This document shows, piece after piece, positions 35,364 through 45,374 of a DNA stretch of 64,000 nucleotides. The DNA comes from Acinetobacter zhairuonensis (GTDB lineage Bacteria; Pseudomonadota; Gammaproteobacteria; Pseudomonadales; Moraxellaceae), in assembly GCF_022601715.1 (NCBI RefSeq), contig NZ_JAKVIM010000009.1, positions 82,190 to 146,189 of the forward strand, read 5' to 3'. Made by a program: the position numbers and the translations under genes. Position 1 is the stretch's first letter, and each line of letters starts with the position of its first letter. The notes beneath the pieces are model-generated. The model was not told where the DNA came from, searched no databases, and worked only from the letters and a program-made list of their open reading frames with translations.

Positions 35364-38044
35364 TAGAACTTGTAAGTACCTCGCATGAAGTAAGCGCGTC
35401 CCGTTGGGTCGCTATAGCGTGGGTCATAACCGTATTGGAAGTTATCCAGTACGTTCGATGCTGCTGGTTCTGCATCAAACATGTTTTTAATGCCCGCAGT
35501 TAGCTCCAGATTTTTAAAGCCTTTGTAGGTTCCTGAAAGGTTGTAGAGGGTGTAGTCACTGACTTTGTGATGGTCATAGGCATCATCACCTGTCGCATTT
35601 TGGTCGTTATAACCGCGGAAGAATTCTTGTTCAAAGATCAGCTTCCAGTTTTCATAACTCCAGTTAATGTTGGCAACGTGCTTCCAGCGCAATACAGCAG
35701 GGTCATCATAAGTACCAACTACACTTTCCCATTCACCGCCTTTTTCTTCTTGGCGGTCATATTTCATGACATAAGTGCCATCAATGCCGAAACCAAAACG
35801 ACCCGTTGCCGTCATAGGTGTTTGATAGTTTAGAGAAACGTCCAAACCTTCGGTTTTAATGCCCCCCATATTCACCAGTGTGGTGTTGATGTATTCGATA
35901 CGTCCTTCTGAGTCACGTACAAAGCGGTCAGCATATTTCACAGGGTCTGAGAAAATTGTAGTTTCACCAATCAGACCGATCAGGTTTTCAATTTCAATAT
36001 TGTAGTAGTCGAGGGTGAAGACTAGATTTTTAACAGGCTCAAACACGAAACCTGCGTTAAATGAAGTAGATTCTTCAGGCTCTAGGTCAGATGAACCACC
36101 CTGCATACGCATGAATTGGGTATTACATTCAGTCTGGTATTGTGGAGAGCTGGCAGTACCGCCTGGGCAGAGTACAGGGTCATCATATTTTGCACCCGTG
36201 TAGGTCTGACTTTGAGGTGCATTCATTTCCCATAAACTTGGGGCACGGAAACCTGTGCTGTATGAAGTACGCAGCATTAGTTGTTTTAAAGGTTCCCAAC
36301 GGAATGCAACTTTCGGATTAAAGGTATCGCCAAAGTCGCTATAGTCATCATATCGGGCAGCCAGTTGTGCTTCTAAAGTTTGAGTAATTGGAATCTGTAA
36401 CTCGGTAAATACCGCAGTGATGTCTCGATTACCTGTGTTGACAGGCTCATTAGGGTCAATACCACTACTTGGGACTTGACTCACAATTTCTTGATTCACT
36501 TTAGATTCCCAGTCTTGAGTGGTAAAGCTACCGCCAATTGCGAAACCAACATCACCCGCAGGTAAGGTGAAAATTGGACGACTGAATGTAAAATCAATTG
36601 TGGTTGAATCTAGCGTGGCAATATTCGAGTCACCTGACACGGCAAAGGAATTCCATAAACTCGAGTCTGCACTGGCACCAAAGGGGTTAATGGAGCCATC
36701 ATCTAAGGCTGCTTGTAATTGGCTGCGGTTCAAGTAACCACTGACAAAACTATCTGTGGCTTCACTTTTGGCATAGGTCACCCCAGCATTGACATCCCAG
36801 CCATAGGCTTCGCCTTCAATACCAGCAAAGGCACGGTGCGATTCATTCACCGATTGGGATACGCGGTTGCCAGCTTGGGAGCGTAAATACAGCTGCAGTG
36901 GATCGCCACTTAAACCGCTGACCGCAGGGGTAATACCATTGCCAGGGTAGTAAGGACTGGTGGATGGAAGGGTGACTGAGCGACTGTAAACGTCGGGTGC
37001 AATGGAAGTGGTGACTTCACTGCGAGAATAAATATATTCACCAATCGCGTTAAAGGTATCGCTCAGTTTGAGCGTACCTCGACCCATAGCAGAAATGGTT
37101 TCTGTTTCAGGCACAATGCCGATCAAGGCTTGGGTGTTTAAGTAACACAGACCGCCATCTGCCACCACATTGGCTGAGTTATTACAGTTGGCATTGCCAT
37201 ATGGATTGCCCAAGGTTCCTGTGGTTGGGTCATAGAAATTGGCAGGGAAACCATTGGCAGAACTGGCATCAATACCAAGTTCGGGTAATACACCGCCGCG
37301 CTTACTGACCTTGCGATCTTTTGCCATAATGTCATTGGAGCGACGATAGTCCACCACACCAAACACGTTAAAGCCTTGTTCATCTAAATCGCCATAACCC
37401 CCAAAGATTTGGATGTCTTGTTTGTCTCCACCTGATTGTTCAGGTTGAACCAGACCGCCACTTATACTTAAACCTTCATAACTTTTTTTGGTAATGAAGT
37501 TGATCACCCCTGCAATCGCATCGGCCCCATAGACCGCTGAAGCGCCGTCACGTAAAATTTCAATTCGATCAATCATCGCCATCGGGATGATATTTAGGTT
37601 GGTGGTCGAAGTACTGAATGGACTATAGGCGAGGCGACGACCATTCAAAAGCACAAGGGTTTTATCTGTGCCGAGGGCACGCAAGTTGGCAGATGAGCCT
37701 TCGGTATTACTTGCCCCGACATTTTGAGCAGTTGAATAGCCCGCTTGGTTGGCACTGACCTTGGTCAAGGCTTCTTCTACGGTTGTAATCCCCTGATTGG
37801 TTAAGTCTTCGCCTTTAATAATTGTAATTGGGGAGGCACTTTGTGCGGCAACCCCTTTAATTGAAGATCCTGTTACTGTGACTTTGGCAACTTTTACGGG
37901 TTGTTCTTGTATTTCTGTACTTTCGGTTTCTTCGGCATGAGCTAAAGACAAGCACATCATACTTAAACTAAGCGTACTTAATTTAAGAATTGCTTTGCTA
38001 ATTGACGGCTTGACCGCCACCTTAGCATTTTTGTTCTTTATCAT
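35363..38044 (-). CDS. TonB-dependent outer-membrane receptor
   Basis: 893-residue outer-membrane transporter. Signal peptide to about AHAEE, then a TonB-box-like region, the plug domain (VTGSSIKGVAAQSASPITII; LRALGTDKTLVLLNGRR; DRIEILRDGASAVYGADAIAGVIN, about residues 55-190) and a 22-strand barrel ending in the aromatic-terminal YFMRGTYKF. It belongs to the Oar-like/large receptor group used by bacteria to import peptides or glycans. Siderophore use is less likely because the divergent neighbours form an oligopeptide uptake operon. The motor genes follow on the same strand. Confidence 0.93.
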   Translation of the reverse strand: MIKNKNAKVAVKPSISKAILKLSTLSLSMMCLSLAHAEETESTEIQEQPVKVAKVTVTGSSIKGVAAQSASPITIIKGEDLTNQGITTVEEALTKVSANQAGYSTAQNVGASNTEGSSANLRALGTDKTLVLLNGRRLAYSPFSTSTTNLNIIPMAMIDRIEILRDGASAVYGADAIAGVINFITKKSYEGLSISGGLVQPEQSGGDKQDIQIFGGYGDLDEQGFNVFGVVDYRRSNDIMAKDRKVSKRGGVLPELGIDASSANGFPANFYDPTTGTLGNPYGNANCNNSANVVADGGLCYLNTQALIGIVPETETISAMGRGTLKLSDTFNAIGEYIYSRSEVTTSIAPDVYSRSVTLPSTSPYYPGNGITPAVSGLSGDPLQLYLRSQAGNRVSQSVNESHRAFAGIEGEAYGWDVNAGVTYAKSEATDSFVSGYLNRSQLQAALDDGSINPFGASADSSLWNSFAVSGDSNIATLDSTTIDFTFSRPIFTLPAGDVGFAIGGSFTTQDWESKVNQEIVSQVPSSGIDPNEPVNTGNRDITAVFTELQIPITQTLEAQLAARYDDYSDFGDTFNPKVAFRWEPLKQLMLRTSYSTGFRAPSLWEMNAPQSQTYTGAKYDDPVLCPGGTASSPQYQTECNTQFMRMQGGSSDLEPEESTSFNAGFVFEPVKNLVFTLDYYNIEIENLIGLIGETTIFSDPVKYADRFVRDSEGRIEYINTTLVNMGGIKTEGLDVSLNYQTPMTATGRFGFGIDGTYVMKYDRQEEKGGEWESVVGTYDDPAVLRWKHVANINWSYENWKLIFEQEFFRGYNDQNATGDDAYDHHKVSDYTLYNLSGTYKGFKNLELTAGIKNMFDAEPAASNVLDNFQYGYDPRYSDPTGRAYFMRGTYKF

Positions 38045-38175
38045 AGTAAAAGTAATCCTTTTTTTGTATTTAGCAAGATTGCTGGGTTGATTTAAGCAAT
38101 TCAGATGCCAATTTGTTTTTTAATGCTTTATATAAATATATGTGATTGAAATATATAAATATTATAATTTTAAAG

Positions 38176-38191
38176 TGTGATTTTATTCACA
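38176..38191. promoter_or_regulatory. perfect CRP/Vfr-type palindrome in the peptide-uptake control region
   Basis: TGTGA-N6-TCACA, full consensus, 132 bp upstream of the receptor start on its strand. AT-rich minus-strand candidates for a -10 box lie between 38131 and 38166, so the site could sit at an activating distance, but the transcription start is not known. The rest of 38045-38668 is very AT-rich with no recognisable gene. Confidence 0.55.
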
Positions 38192-38668
38192 AGTTGTATT
38201 AGCTATATAAGTAGGAATGCTGAAATGATGAGGGAGAGTGAAAATGCGTCAATTTGGAACTTAAAGTCAGGCTTGTTTTTGTGTATTTTTAATTTATGTT
38301 TAAAAAGTAAACTATTTGCTCTATTTTTTATGAAATTATAAATTATTTTTATAAAACATATTAATAATAAAAACTTTAAAAAACAAATATTTGGTTGTAT
38401 TTGTTGTTATAAAAAAATAAGGAATGTGCAATTATGTATCATGTATGAGTTTTTTTTGTGCATTGTGTAAGGGTATTTTATATGCTGTTGAGTTGTCGTT
38501 TTTGGTCAATTGGATGAAGAAAATAATTAGATAAAAATACGATAAATATCTAATAAAAAATAACTTTAAAGTATGCGAATTTTTTAAACACGAGCAAGTT
38601 TTTCGGGATGGCACGGAATTCGCTTTAGGATCAAATCATTGTTGATTCATCACTTAAGCAGAGGACTA

Positions 38669-38770
38669 ATGCGAGAGAATTTGCTTAAATGGAAAATGGA
38701 TAACAACAAACACAACAGTTTAAAAACAATGAATAAACCAGCACTTATGCGGGTATCACAGGAACGGTAA
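38669..38770 (+). CDS. 33-codon leader ORF before the first binding-protein gene
   Basis: ATG 38669 follows GCAGAGGACTA, a strong ribosome-binding sequence, and reads 33 basic codons to TAA at 38768. After that stop there is one codon (AAA) and then, in the same frame, the TTG start of the binding protein. It may be a leader peptide that couples translation, or the true start of the binding protein with a nonsense codon. No similarity to known leaders is claimed. Confidence 0.4.
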   Translation: MRENLLKWKMDNNKHNSLKTMNKPALMRVSQER

Positions 38771-38773
38771 AAA

Positions 38774-40555
38774 TTGGAAGCCAAAAATTTAAGAATTGCC
38801 ATTTTAACCCTGCTGATTTCATCGGGCTGTATACTGCAAGCCAATGCTGCGGCACAGTCCAACAAGATTTTACACGTGGCGATGGAAGCACCTGATGATG
38901 GTTTTGATATGGTCAAAACCTACAATTTTTACAGTGGAAAAATAGCCGAAGTCATTTTTGAGCCTTTGCTGAAATATGATTATCTGGCTCGCCCCGTGCA
39001 ATTGGTTCCCAATACAGTACAAGCTTTGCCGCGGATTGAGCAGAATGGCAAGGTATATACCTTTAAAATTAAACCTGGGATTTATTTTTCGCCTGATCCA
39101 GCATTCAAAGGGCAGCGTCGCGAGCTGAAAGCCCAAGATTATATTTACAGTATTCAGCGTATTTTAGATCCGAAAAACCGTTCCACCACCTACTCGTTTA
39201 TTGATGGGAAAATTGTGGGTGGCAATGAAGCCAATGCACTGGCTAAGAAAATGGGGAGGTTTAATTACGATGCCCCAATTGCAGGTTTAAAAGCACTGGA
39301 TCCTTATACCTTACAAATTACCCTGACCCGTCCTGATTATAATTTTCAATATATTCTGGCTTATGTGACTTTTGGCGCGACCGCGCGGGAAGTGGTTGAG
39401 TATTATGGTGATCGGATTGCACAGCATCCAGTCGGCACAGGACCTTATCAACTGAGTAAGTATGTGCCTCGTAGCAAAATTGAATTGACAGCCAATCCGA
39501 ATTACCGTGGTTTTGTCTGGAATTTTAAATCGACAGGTACGGCTTGGGACAACCAACTGGTGCAGCAGATGTCGGGCAAACAGATGCCGCAAATTGGTAA
39601 AGTCGAGGTCAGTATTATTGAGGAAGAGCAATCGCGCTGGTTGGCATTTAAAACAGGGCAGCTCGACTTTGATAAATTGACCTCGAATGCTGTGCCACAG
39701 GCACTGGATGGTCAGAAGCTAAAACCTGAATTGGTGAAGCAAGGCATTCAGCATTATCCTAACAAAGATCCTGAAATTACCTACACCATGTTCAACATGA
39801 AAGATCCGATTGTGGGCGGATTCAGTCTCGACAAAATTGCTTTACGCCGTGCCATTAGCTTGTCGTTTAATCAAGATGAAGCGATTAAACAACTCTATAA
39901 GGGACAGGCGGTGAAGTCGGAAATGCTGATTCCAGATGGCGTTCAAGGTTTTAATCCCAATTACCGTAGTAGTCTGGCTTATAACCCCGTTCTAGCTAAT
40001 AAGCTGTTGGATCGCTTTGGCTATAAAAAGGGTGCAGATGGTTATCGTACTTTACCGACGGGCAAACCGCTGACCTTAAAGTTTATGACCGAAAACAGTT
40101 CCAGTTCGGTGGTGCAGTCGGAATTATGGAAAAAGAATCTGGATGCCATCGGGATTCGGGTTGATTTTCAGGTCAGTAATTTTGCCGATAACTTAAAGGC
40201 CGCCACCCAATGCAAATATATGGTCTGGGGTGGTGCTTGGATTGCAGACTACCCAGAAGGGGAAAATTTTGCCCAGTTGTTGTATGGACCGAATGCAGCG
40301 CAGGGCAATTTAAGCTGCTATCAATCCAAAACGTATGATGCGCTATATCAACAAATGTTGAGTTTAGCGCCTCAGCAACGTCTGCCTTATTACGAAAAAT
40401 TAAGCCGTCAAATAGAAGCCGATAATCCATGGATTATTCATAGCAGTCGTATTCGTAACTGGTTGCTGCATCCACAAGTTCAGGGCTTTAAAGCCCATCC
40501 GATGATGAATACCAACTGGCAATATCTTGATATACAGCCTGTAAAAAATAAATGA
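38774..40555 (+). CDS. family-5 extracellular solute-binding protein (first copy)
   Basis: 593-residue periplasmic binding protein of the OppA/DppA type for peptide ABC import. Signal peptide ends around QANAA, followed by the family pattern LHVAMEAPDDGFD, VPNTVQALPRIEQNGKVYTFKIKPGIYFSPDPAF and GTGPYQLSKYVP. It starts with TTG (an in-frame stop lies directly upstream) with AGGAACGG 7 bases before it, inside the leader ORF. The second copy follows 13 bp downstream and is homologous over its length. Peptide as substrate is inferred from the peptidase and transporter neighbours. Confidence 0.92.
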   Translation: MEAKNLRIAILTLLISSGCILQANAAAQSNKILHVAMEAPDDGFDMVKTYNFYSGKIAEVIFEPLLKYDYLARPVQLVPNTVQALPRIEQNGKVYTFKIKPGIYFSPDPAFKGQRRELKAQDYIYSIQRILDPKNRSTTYSFIDGKIVGGNEANALAKKMGRFNYDAPIAGLKALDPYTLQITLTRPDYNFQYILAYVTFGATAREVVEYYGDRIAQHPVGTGPYQLSKYVPRSKIELTANPNYRGFVWNFKSTGTAWDNQLVQQMSGKQMPQIGKVEVSIIEEEQSRWLAFKTGQLDFDKLTSNAVPQALDGQKLKPELVKQGIQHYPNKDPEITYTMFNMKDPIVGGFSLDKIALRRAISLSFNQDEAIKQLYKGQAVKSEMLIPDGVQGFNPNYRSSLAYNPVLANKLLDRFGYKKGADGYRTLPTGKPLTLKFMTENSSSSVVQSELWKKNLDAIGIRVDFQVSNFADNLKAATQCKYMVWGGAWIADYPEGENFAQLLYGPNAAQGNLSCYQSKTYDALYQQMLSLAPQQRLPYYEKLSRQIEADNPWIIHSSRIRNWLLHPQVQGFKAHPMMNTNWQYLDIQPVKNK

Positions 40556-40568
40556 GTTTGGAAGAAGA

Positions 40569-42377
40569 ATGAAACAGTTGAATCAAAAAATGCAGCATTG
40601 GGTGAAAGGGGGATTGGCAGGCAGCCTTTTAATCACAAGCTCTGTGAGTGTCTGGGCACAAAGCCCTGCCGATCCGCATAAAGTTTTGCGTTACGTGTTC
40701 CCCGTGGCTGAAACAGGATTTGACCCCGCAGGTGTCCATGATCTGTATTCAGCACATGTAAATGGTTCAATCTTTGAAACCTTATTTACCTACGATTATT
40801 TAGCTTCGCCTGCCAAGCTGGTGCCGCGTACAGCAGCAGCTTTACCCGAAGTTAGTGCCGATGGTTTGACCTATACCATTCATCTTCAAAAGGGCATTTA
40901 TTTTGCTGCTGATCCTGTCTTTAAAGGCAAAAAGCGTGAACTGACCTCGGCAGATTATGTCTATACCTTTAAACGCTTGCTCGATCCGAACTTACGTTCT
41001 CCCAATAGCTGGTTGCTCGATGGACGTATTTTAGGGATGGATGCGGTGCTGAAACAAGCGACCAAAACTGGCAAGTTTAATTACGATCAGCCCGTTGCAG
41101 GTTTACAAACTCCAGATCGTTATACCTTGGTCATTCGTTTGACCAGTCCAGATCAGAACTTTCCAATGCTGCTGGCACATCAGCCAGCAGGCGCAGTTGC
41201 GCGTGAAGTGATTGAAAAATATCGAGACAAAGCAGGTTTTGTGATGGGGCATCCTGTGGGTACAGGACCCTATCTGCTGACCCGCTGGACGCCAGGCTCA
41301 CGTATTATTTTAAAAGCCAATCCCGATTTTCGTAGTTTTGTCTGGAACTTTAAGGCGACGTCGGCAGAAGATCAGAAAATTGTGCAAGCCATGCAAGGCA
41401 AAAAAATGCCGCAAATTGGCGTGATTGATATTCAAGTGATGGAGGAAGGGCAATCACGCTGGTTGTCTTTTATTAAAGATGAAGTTGATCTGTTTGCCTT
41501 GGATGGTGAGTTAACCGTTCAGGCTCTGCAAAATGGCCAGCTCAAACCTGAATTGGCGAAAAAGGGCGTACAACTGTCACGGATTACCGATCCTTCAGTT
41601 GATTATCATTATTGGAACATGCAAAACCCTGTTGTGGGGGGCTTTAGTAAAGACAAAATCGCATTGCGCCGTGCCATGGCGATGGCATTCTCTCCTGAAA
41701 ATTACATCAGTATTTTGCAAAAAGGCGATGCGGAACGTTTACAAGCTCCGATTCCAAATGGGGTGGTCGGTTATGATCCCAACTATAAAAGCAGTATTCC
41801 GTATTCAGTCAAAGCTGCCAATCTGCTGTTAGATCGTTATCAGTATAAAGTCGGTGCAGATGGTTGGCGAACTTTGCCCAATGGCAAACCTTTGCAAATT
41901 AATATGACCATCTCGGGCAATAATGCACGCAGTCAGCAACAGGCAGAGTTTTGGAAAAAAACGCTGGACAGCATCAAAATTAAAATGAGCACGCAGTCTT
42001 TACCTTTTGCTGAAGCTCTGAAATTGGAAAAACAGTGCAAGACCATGTTTAAGAGTTCGGCTTGGATTGCGGATTATCCAGATGCCGACAACTTTATGCA
42101 GTTGTTCTATGGCAAAAACATCAATGTGACCAACAATGCTTGCGTCAAAATTCCTGAATATGACCGTTTATATGAACAAAGCCAGAAAATGACACCCGGC
42201 CCAGAACGGAACGCACTGTATCGGAAAATGTCACGCTTGCTCGAAGTGTATATGCCGGTACAGATCATTGGCGCACGTTATCGCAATGTCTTGGCACAAC
42301 CCCGCGTGATTGGTTTTAAAAAGCATCCGATTCTGCCTGCGGAATGGATGTACATCGATATTGATATGAAGAAATAG
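40569..42377 (+). CDS. family-5 extracellular solute-binding protein (second copy)
   Basis: 602-residue paralogue of the preceding gene. Signal peptide to about SVWAQ, then VFPVAETGFDPAGVHDLYSAHVNG, TYTIHLQKGIYFAADPVFKGKKREL and GTGPYLLTRWTPGSRI. Shared blocks such as the ADYPDADNFMQLFYG-type segment and RSFVWNFK line up with the first copy along the full length, showing a tandem duplication followed by divergence. The two probably feed the same permease with different peptide preference. GGAAGAAG provides the ribosome-binding sequence. Confidence 0.92.
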   Translation: MKQLNQKMQHWVKGGLAGSLLITSSVSVWAQSPADPHKVLRYVFPVAETGFDPAGVHDLYSAHVNGSIFETLFTYDYLASPAKLVPRTAAALPEVSADGLTYTIHLQKGIYFAADPVFKGKKRELTSADYVYTFKRLLDPNLRSPNSWLLDGRILGMDAVLKQATKTGKFNYDQPVAGLQTPDRYTLVIRLTSPDQNFPMLLAHQPAGAVAREVIEKYRDKAGFVMGHPVGTGPYLLTRWTPGSRIILKANPDFRSFVWNFKATSAEDQKIVQAMQGKKMPQIGVIDIQVMEEGQSRWLSFIKDEVDLFALDGELTVQALQNGQLKPELAKKGVQLSRITDPSVDYHYWNMQNPVVGGFSKDKIALRRAMAMAFSPENYISILQKGDAERLQAPIPNGVVGYDPNYKSSIPYSVKAANLLLDRYQYKVGADGWRTLPNGKPLQINMTISGNNARSQQQAEFWKKTLDSIKIKMSTQSLPFAEALKLEKQCKTMFKSSAWIADYPDADNFMQLFYGKNINVTNNACVKIPEYDRLYEQSQKMTPGPERNALYRKMSRLLEVYMPVQIIGARYRNVLAQPRVIGFKKHPILPAEWMYIDIDMKK

Positions 42378-42398
42378 AAATTAAATAAAACTGGAGTA

Positions 42399-44417
42399 AT
42401 GATGAATCATCCGACTTTCAAATTGACCGCACTCGGCGTTTTAACTTTTGCTGCACAGCAGTTTGCTTTTGCAGATTCTCCCACGCGTCAGACCTTGCCG
42501 CAATTTCAAGCCAAAGAAATTCCTGCCTTGTGTGATGCCAAAATTCAGGACATTCAAAAGCAGCTCAAGATCTTTGCAGCCAAGCCGATGCAGGCACAAA
42601 ATAATGCAGCACCTGTACTTGCAGAATGGGATCGTATATTTGCCTCCTTTGAAGATTTTTATGGACCGATTGGCTTATACAGTAATGTTTCCCCAGATCC
42701 AGCACTGCGTATAGCGGCTGAAGATTGTGAAATCAAGATTAGTCAGTTCCAGACCGATATTTATCAAAATCCAAAACTGTATCAACAAATTAAGAATACT
42801 AAAGCCACTGATGCAATTGATAGCAAGTTTCGTGAAGACTTACTCAACGATTTCGAAAAAACAGGGATTCAGTTAAGTGTCGAAAAGCAGGTGCGCTTGA
42901 AAGTGATTTTGGCGGAACTGGCGAAGATTGAGCAGGAGTATGCACGTAATGTGCGTGATAATCCGCAAAAGCTAGAATTTACACCTGCTGAATTAAAAGG
43001 ATTGCCACAAAGCTATATCGACGCCTTAAAGCAGAATGACAAAGGCAATTATTTACTTGGTTTTGAATATCCTGAATATCGTCCTTTCATGGAATTGGCA
43101 GATAACGATGCTGCACGCAAGCGTTATCAAATTGCCTATACCCGCCGAGGTGGCGAGCGTAATTTGGGCTTGCTGAAACAAGCCATGGACTTGCGTTATG
43201 AACTGGCACAATTGTTTGGTAAATCTAGCTATGCCGAGTGGGCGCTGCATAAACGTATGGCAGAAACGCCTGAAAACGTGAATAAGTTTCTGTCTGAGGT
43301 GCATGCAACCGTTGCACCTTTGGAGAAAAAAGAAGTCGAAACACTGCGTGAATTCAAAGCCAAAACTTTAAACATTCCGCTTGAACAAGCCAAAATTGAG
43401 CGCTGGAGTGAGGCGTATTGGAGCGAAAAACTACGTAAAGCCAAGTATCAGGTCGATCAAGAAAAAATGCGCGAGTATTTCCCAACCCAAGCGGCACAGG
43501 ACTGGTTATTTGTGATTTCATCCGATCTCTATGGTATTCAATTTAAGCCTGTCAAAGTTGATGTTTGGCAAAATGAAGTTGAATATTACGATGTTACGGA
43601 TCAGAAAACAGGACAACTTCTGGGGGGATTGTATGTCGATAAGTTCCCGCGTGAAGGCAAATATGGACATGCCGCGGTGTGGGGTGTTTATGGTGGCAGC
43701 AGCCTTACAGGACGCAAACCAATTTCAGCTTTGGTGACCAACTTCAATCGCAATGGCTTAAACAGTGATGAGCTGGAAACCTTTGTGCACGAGTTTGGGC
43801 ATGCGTTGCATGGCATTTTATCGAATACCCGCTATTCAGTGCAATCAGGCACCTCGGTAGAGCGTGATTTTGTTGAAGCACCTTCGCAAATGTATGAGGA
43901 GTGGGCAAGACGTAAAGAGACTTTATCGAAAGTTGCAGACTATTGCCAAACCAAGTGTCCGCGGGTGGATGATGCGCTGATTGCCAAACTGAATGCAGTA
44001 CACAGCTATGGTCGGGGTTTACACTATGCCCGCCAAACCCTTTACGCCCAATACGATATGGCATTGCATGGTAGCGATGCTTTAAAGGTGCAGCCTTTAG
44101 AGGTCTGGAAGAAAATGGAAGGGGCAACCGCGTTGGGCTATGTTCCAACGACGGAATTTCCAGGGCAGTTTGGACACATCATGGGCGGCTATCAAGTCGG
44201 ATATTACGGCTATATGTGGTCTGAAGTGATGGCTTTAGACATGTTATCTGCCTTTGGTAATAATTTGAATAATCCCGAAGTGGGGCAGCGTTATCGTCAG
44301 ACCATTTTATCGCAAGGCGGGCAGAAACCAGCGGAAGATTTGGTCAAAGATTTCTTGGGTCGTAAACCAGACAACAAAGCCTTTTTTGATGAAATTACCG
44401 GTCAACGGGTTAAATAG
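42399..44417 (+). CDS. exported M3 family metallopeptidase (Dcp/oligopeptidase type)
   Basis: 672-residue zinc peptidase. The M3 zinc motif is HEFGHALHG (His464, Glu465, His468), followed by the GTSVERDFVEAPSQMYEEW helix that supplies the third ligand. M3 enzymes cut short peptides. Here an N-terminal signal peptide (AAQQFAFAD) sends it to the periplasm, whereas E. coli PrlC and Dcp lack such a peptide. Its place between the binding proteins and the permeases suggests trimming of peptides before they are bound or imported. Confidence 0.93.
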   Translation: MMNHPTFKLTALGVLTFAAQQFAFADSPTRQTLPQFQAKEIPALCDAKIQDIQKQLKIFAAKPMQAQNNAAPVLAEWDRIFASFEDFYGPIGLYSNVSPDPALRIAAEDCEIKISQFQTDIYQNPKLYQQIKNTKATDAIDSKFREDLLNDFEKTGIQLSVEKQVRLKVILAELAKIEQEYARNVRDNPQKLEFTPAELKGLPQSYIDALKQNDKGNYLLGFEYPEYRPFMELADNDAARKRYQIAYTRRGGERNLGLLKQAMDLRYELAQLFGKSSYAEWALHKRMAETPENVNKFLSEVHATVAPLEKKEVETLREFKAKTLNIPLEQAKIERWSEAYWSEKLRKAKYQVDQEKMREYFPTQAAQDWLFVISSDLYGIQFKPVKVDVWQNEVEYYDVTDQKTGQLLGGLYVDKFPREGKYGHAAVWGVYGGSSLTGRKPISALVTNFNRNGLNSDELETFVHEFGHALHGILSNTRYSVQSGTSVERDFVEAPSQMYEEWARRKETLSKVADYCQTKCPRVDDALIAKLNAVHSYGRGLHYARQTLYAQYDMALHGSDALKVQPLEVWKKMEGATALGYVPTTEFPGQFGHIMGGYQVGYYGYMWSEVMALDMLSAFGNNLNNPEVGQRYRQTILSQGGQKPAEDLVKDFLGRKPDNKAFFDEITGQRVK

Positions 44418-44428
44418 AGGGCATCGAG

Positions 44429-45367
44429 ATGCTGGCATATATCATACGTCGCCTATGGCAGATGATTCCGACTATGCTCGGAGTGGTGCTGCTGATCTTC
44501 TTTCTGTTTAACTGGGTGGGAGGAGATCCTGCTTATATTCTGGCAGGTAAAATGTCCAATCCAGAACAGATTGAAAATATTCGTCAACAGTTGGGTGTGG
44601 ATCAACCCTACTATGTGCAGCTCTGGATTTTCATCAAACAGATTCTGACGTTTGATTATGGTCTGAGCTGGAGTACAGGCGAGTCTGTTTCACAAATTAT
44701 CACCACACGTTTAGGTCCATCACTAACGCTATTAATTCCACTCACCATTTTACAAACTGTCATCTCGATTATTCTGGCATTGGCAGTGTCTGCGGTACGC
44801 GGCACTTTAACCGACCGTATGGTCATGATGATGTGTACCATTGGTATGTCGATTAGTATTTTAGTCTACATCATTGTTTTTCAATATGTCTTTGCTTATC
44901 AACTCAGTTGGTTCCCTGTGCAAGGTTGGAGTGATAGCTTTAGTGAAAACCTGTTTAAATACGCCTTATTGCCGATTTTCATTATGCTGGTCGTCAGCAT
45001 TGCACCGACCTTAAGACTCTACCGCAGCTTTGTTCTGGACGAAGTCAATCAGGATTATGTTCGTACTGCACGTGCCAAAGGGGTTGGTGAAAGCCGTATT
45101 CTTGGCGTGCATATATTGCGTAATGCGTCTATTCCAATTATTACCGATGTCATGGCAAGTTTACCTGCTTTGCTGATTGGGGCATTTTTGATTGAACGCT
45201 TTTTTGGTATTCCTGGCATTGGACGAGAAGTGATTATTGCGGTTGAACGCAGTGATTTTCCTGTGATTAAAGCCATTACCGTTTATGTTGCAGCTGCCAC
45301 CATGATTTTTAACCTGATTGCCGATCTGGTGTATAAGCTGGTCGATCCTCGCGTACAGTTGAAGTAG
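44429..45367 (+). CDS. peptide ABC transporter permease, OppB/DppB type
   Basis: 312-residue inner-membrane permease with six helices. It opens MLAYIIRRLWQMIPTMLGVVLLIF, typical of OppB/DppB, and has the ATPase-contacting EAA loop YVRTARAKGVGESRILGVHILRNASIP. A GDPAYILAG segment lies in the first periplasmic loop. It begins 11 bp after the peptidase gene and 7 bp before the second permease, clearly one operon. Confidence 0.95.
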   Translation: MLAYIIRRLWQMIPTMLGVVLLIFFLFNWVGGDPAYILAGKMSNPEQIENIRQQLGVDQPYYVQLWIFIKQILTFDYGLSWSTGESVSQIITTRLGPSLTLLIPLTILQTVISIILALAVSAVRGTLTDRMVMMMCTIGMSISILVYIIVFQYVFAYQLSWFPVQGWSDSFSENLFKYALLPIFIMLVVSIAPTLRLYRSFVLDEVNQDYVRTARAKGVGESRILGVHILRNASIPIITDVMASLPALLIGAFLIERFFGIPGIGREVIIAVERSDFPVIKAITVYVAAATMIFNLIADLVYKLVDPRVQLK

Positions 45368-45374
45368 GTGAACT

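Noticed and set aside
35363..38044. Siderophore receptor interpretation of the TonB-dependent receptor
   Set aside because: No siderophore genes or Fur site nearby; divergent neighbours are peptide importer genes. Not excluded experimentally.
38432..38614. 60-codon minus-strand ORF in the peptide-locus control region
   Set aside because: Very AT-rich, low-complexity protein with no start signal; likely chance.
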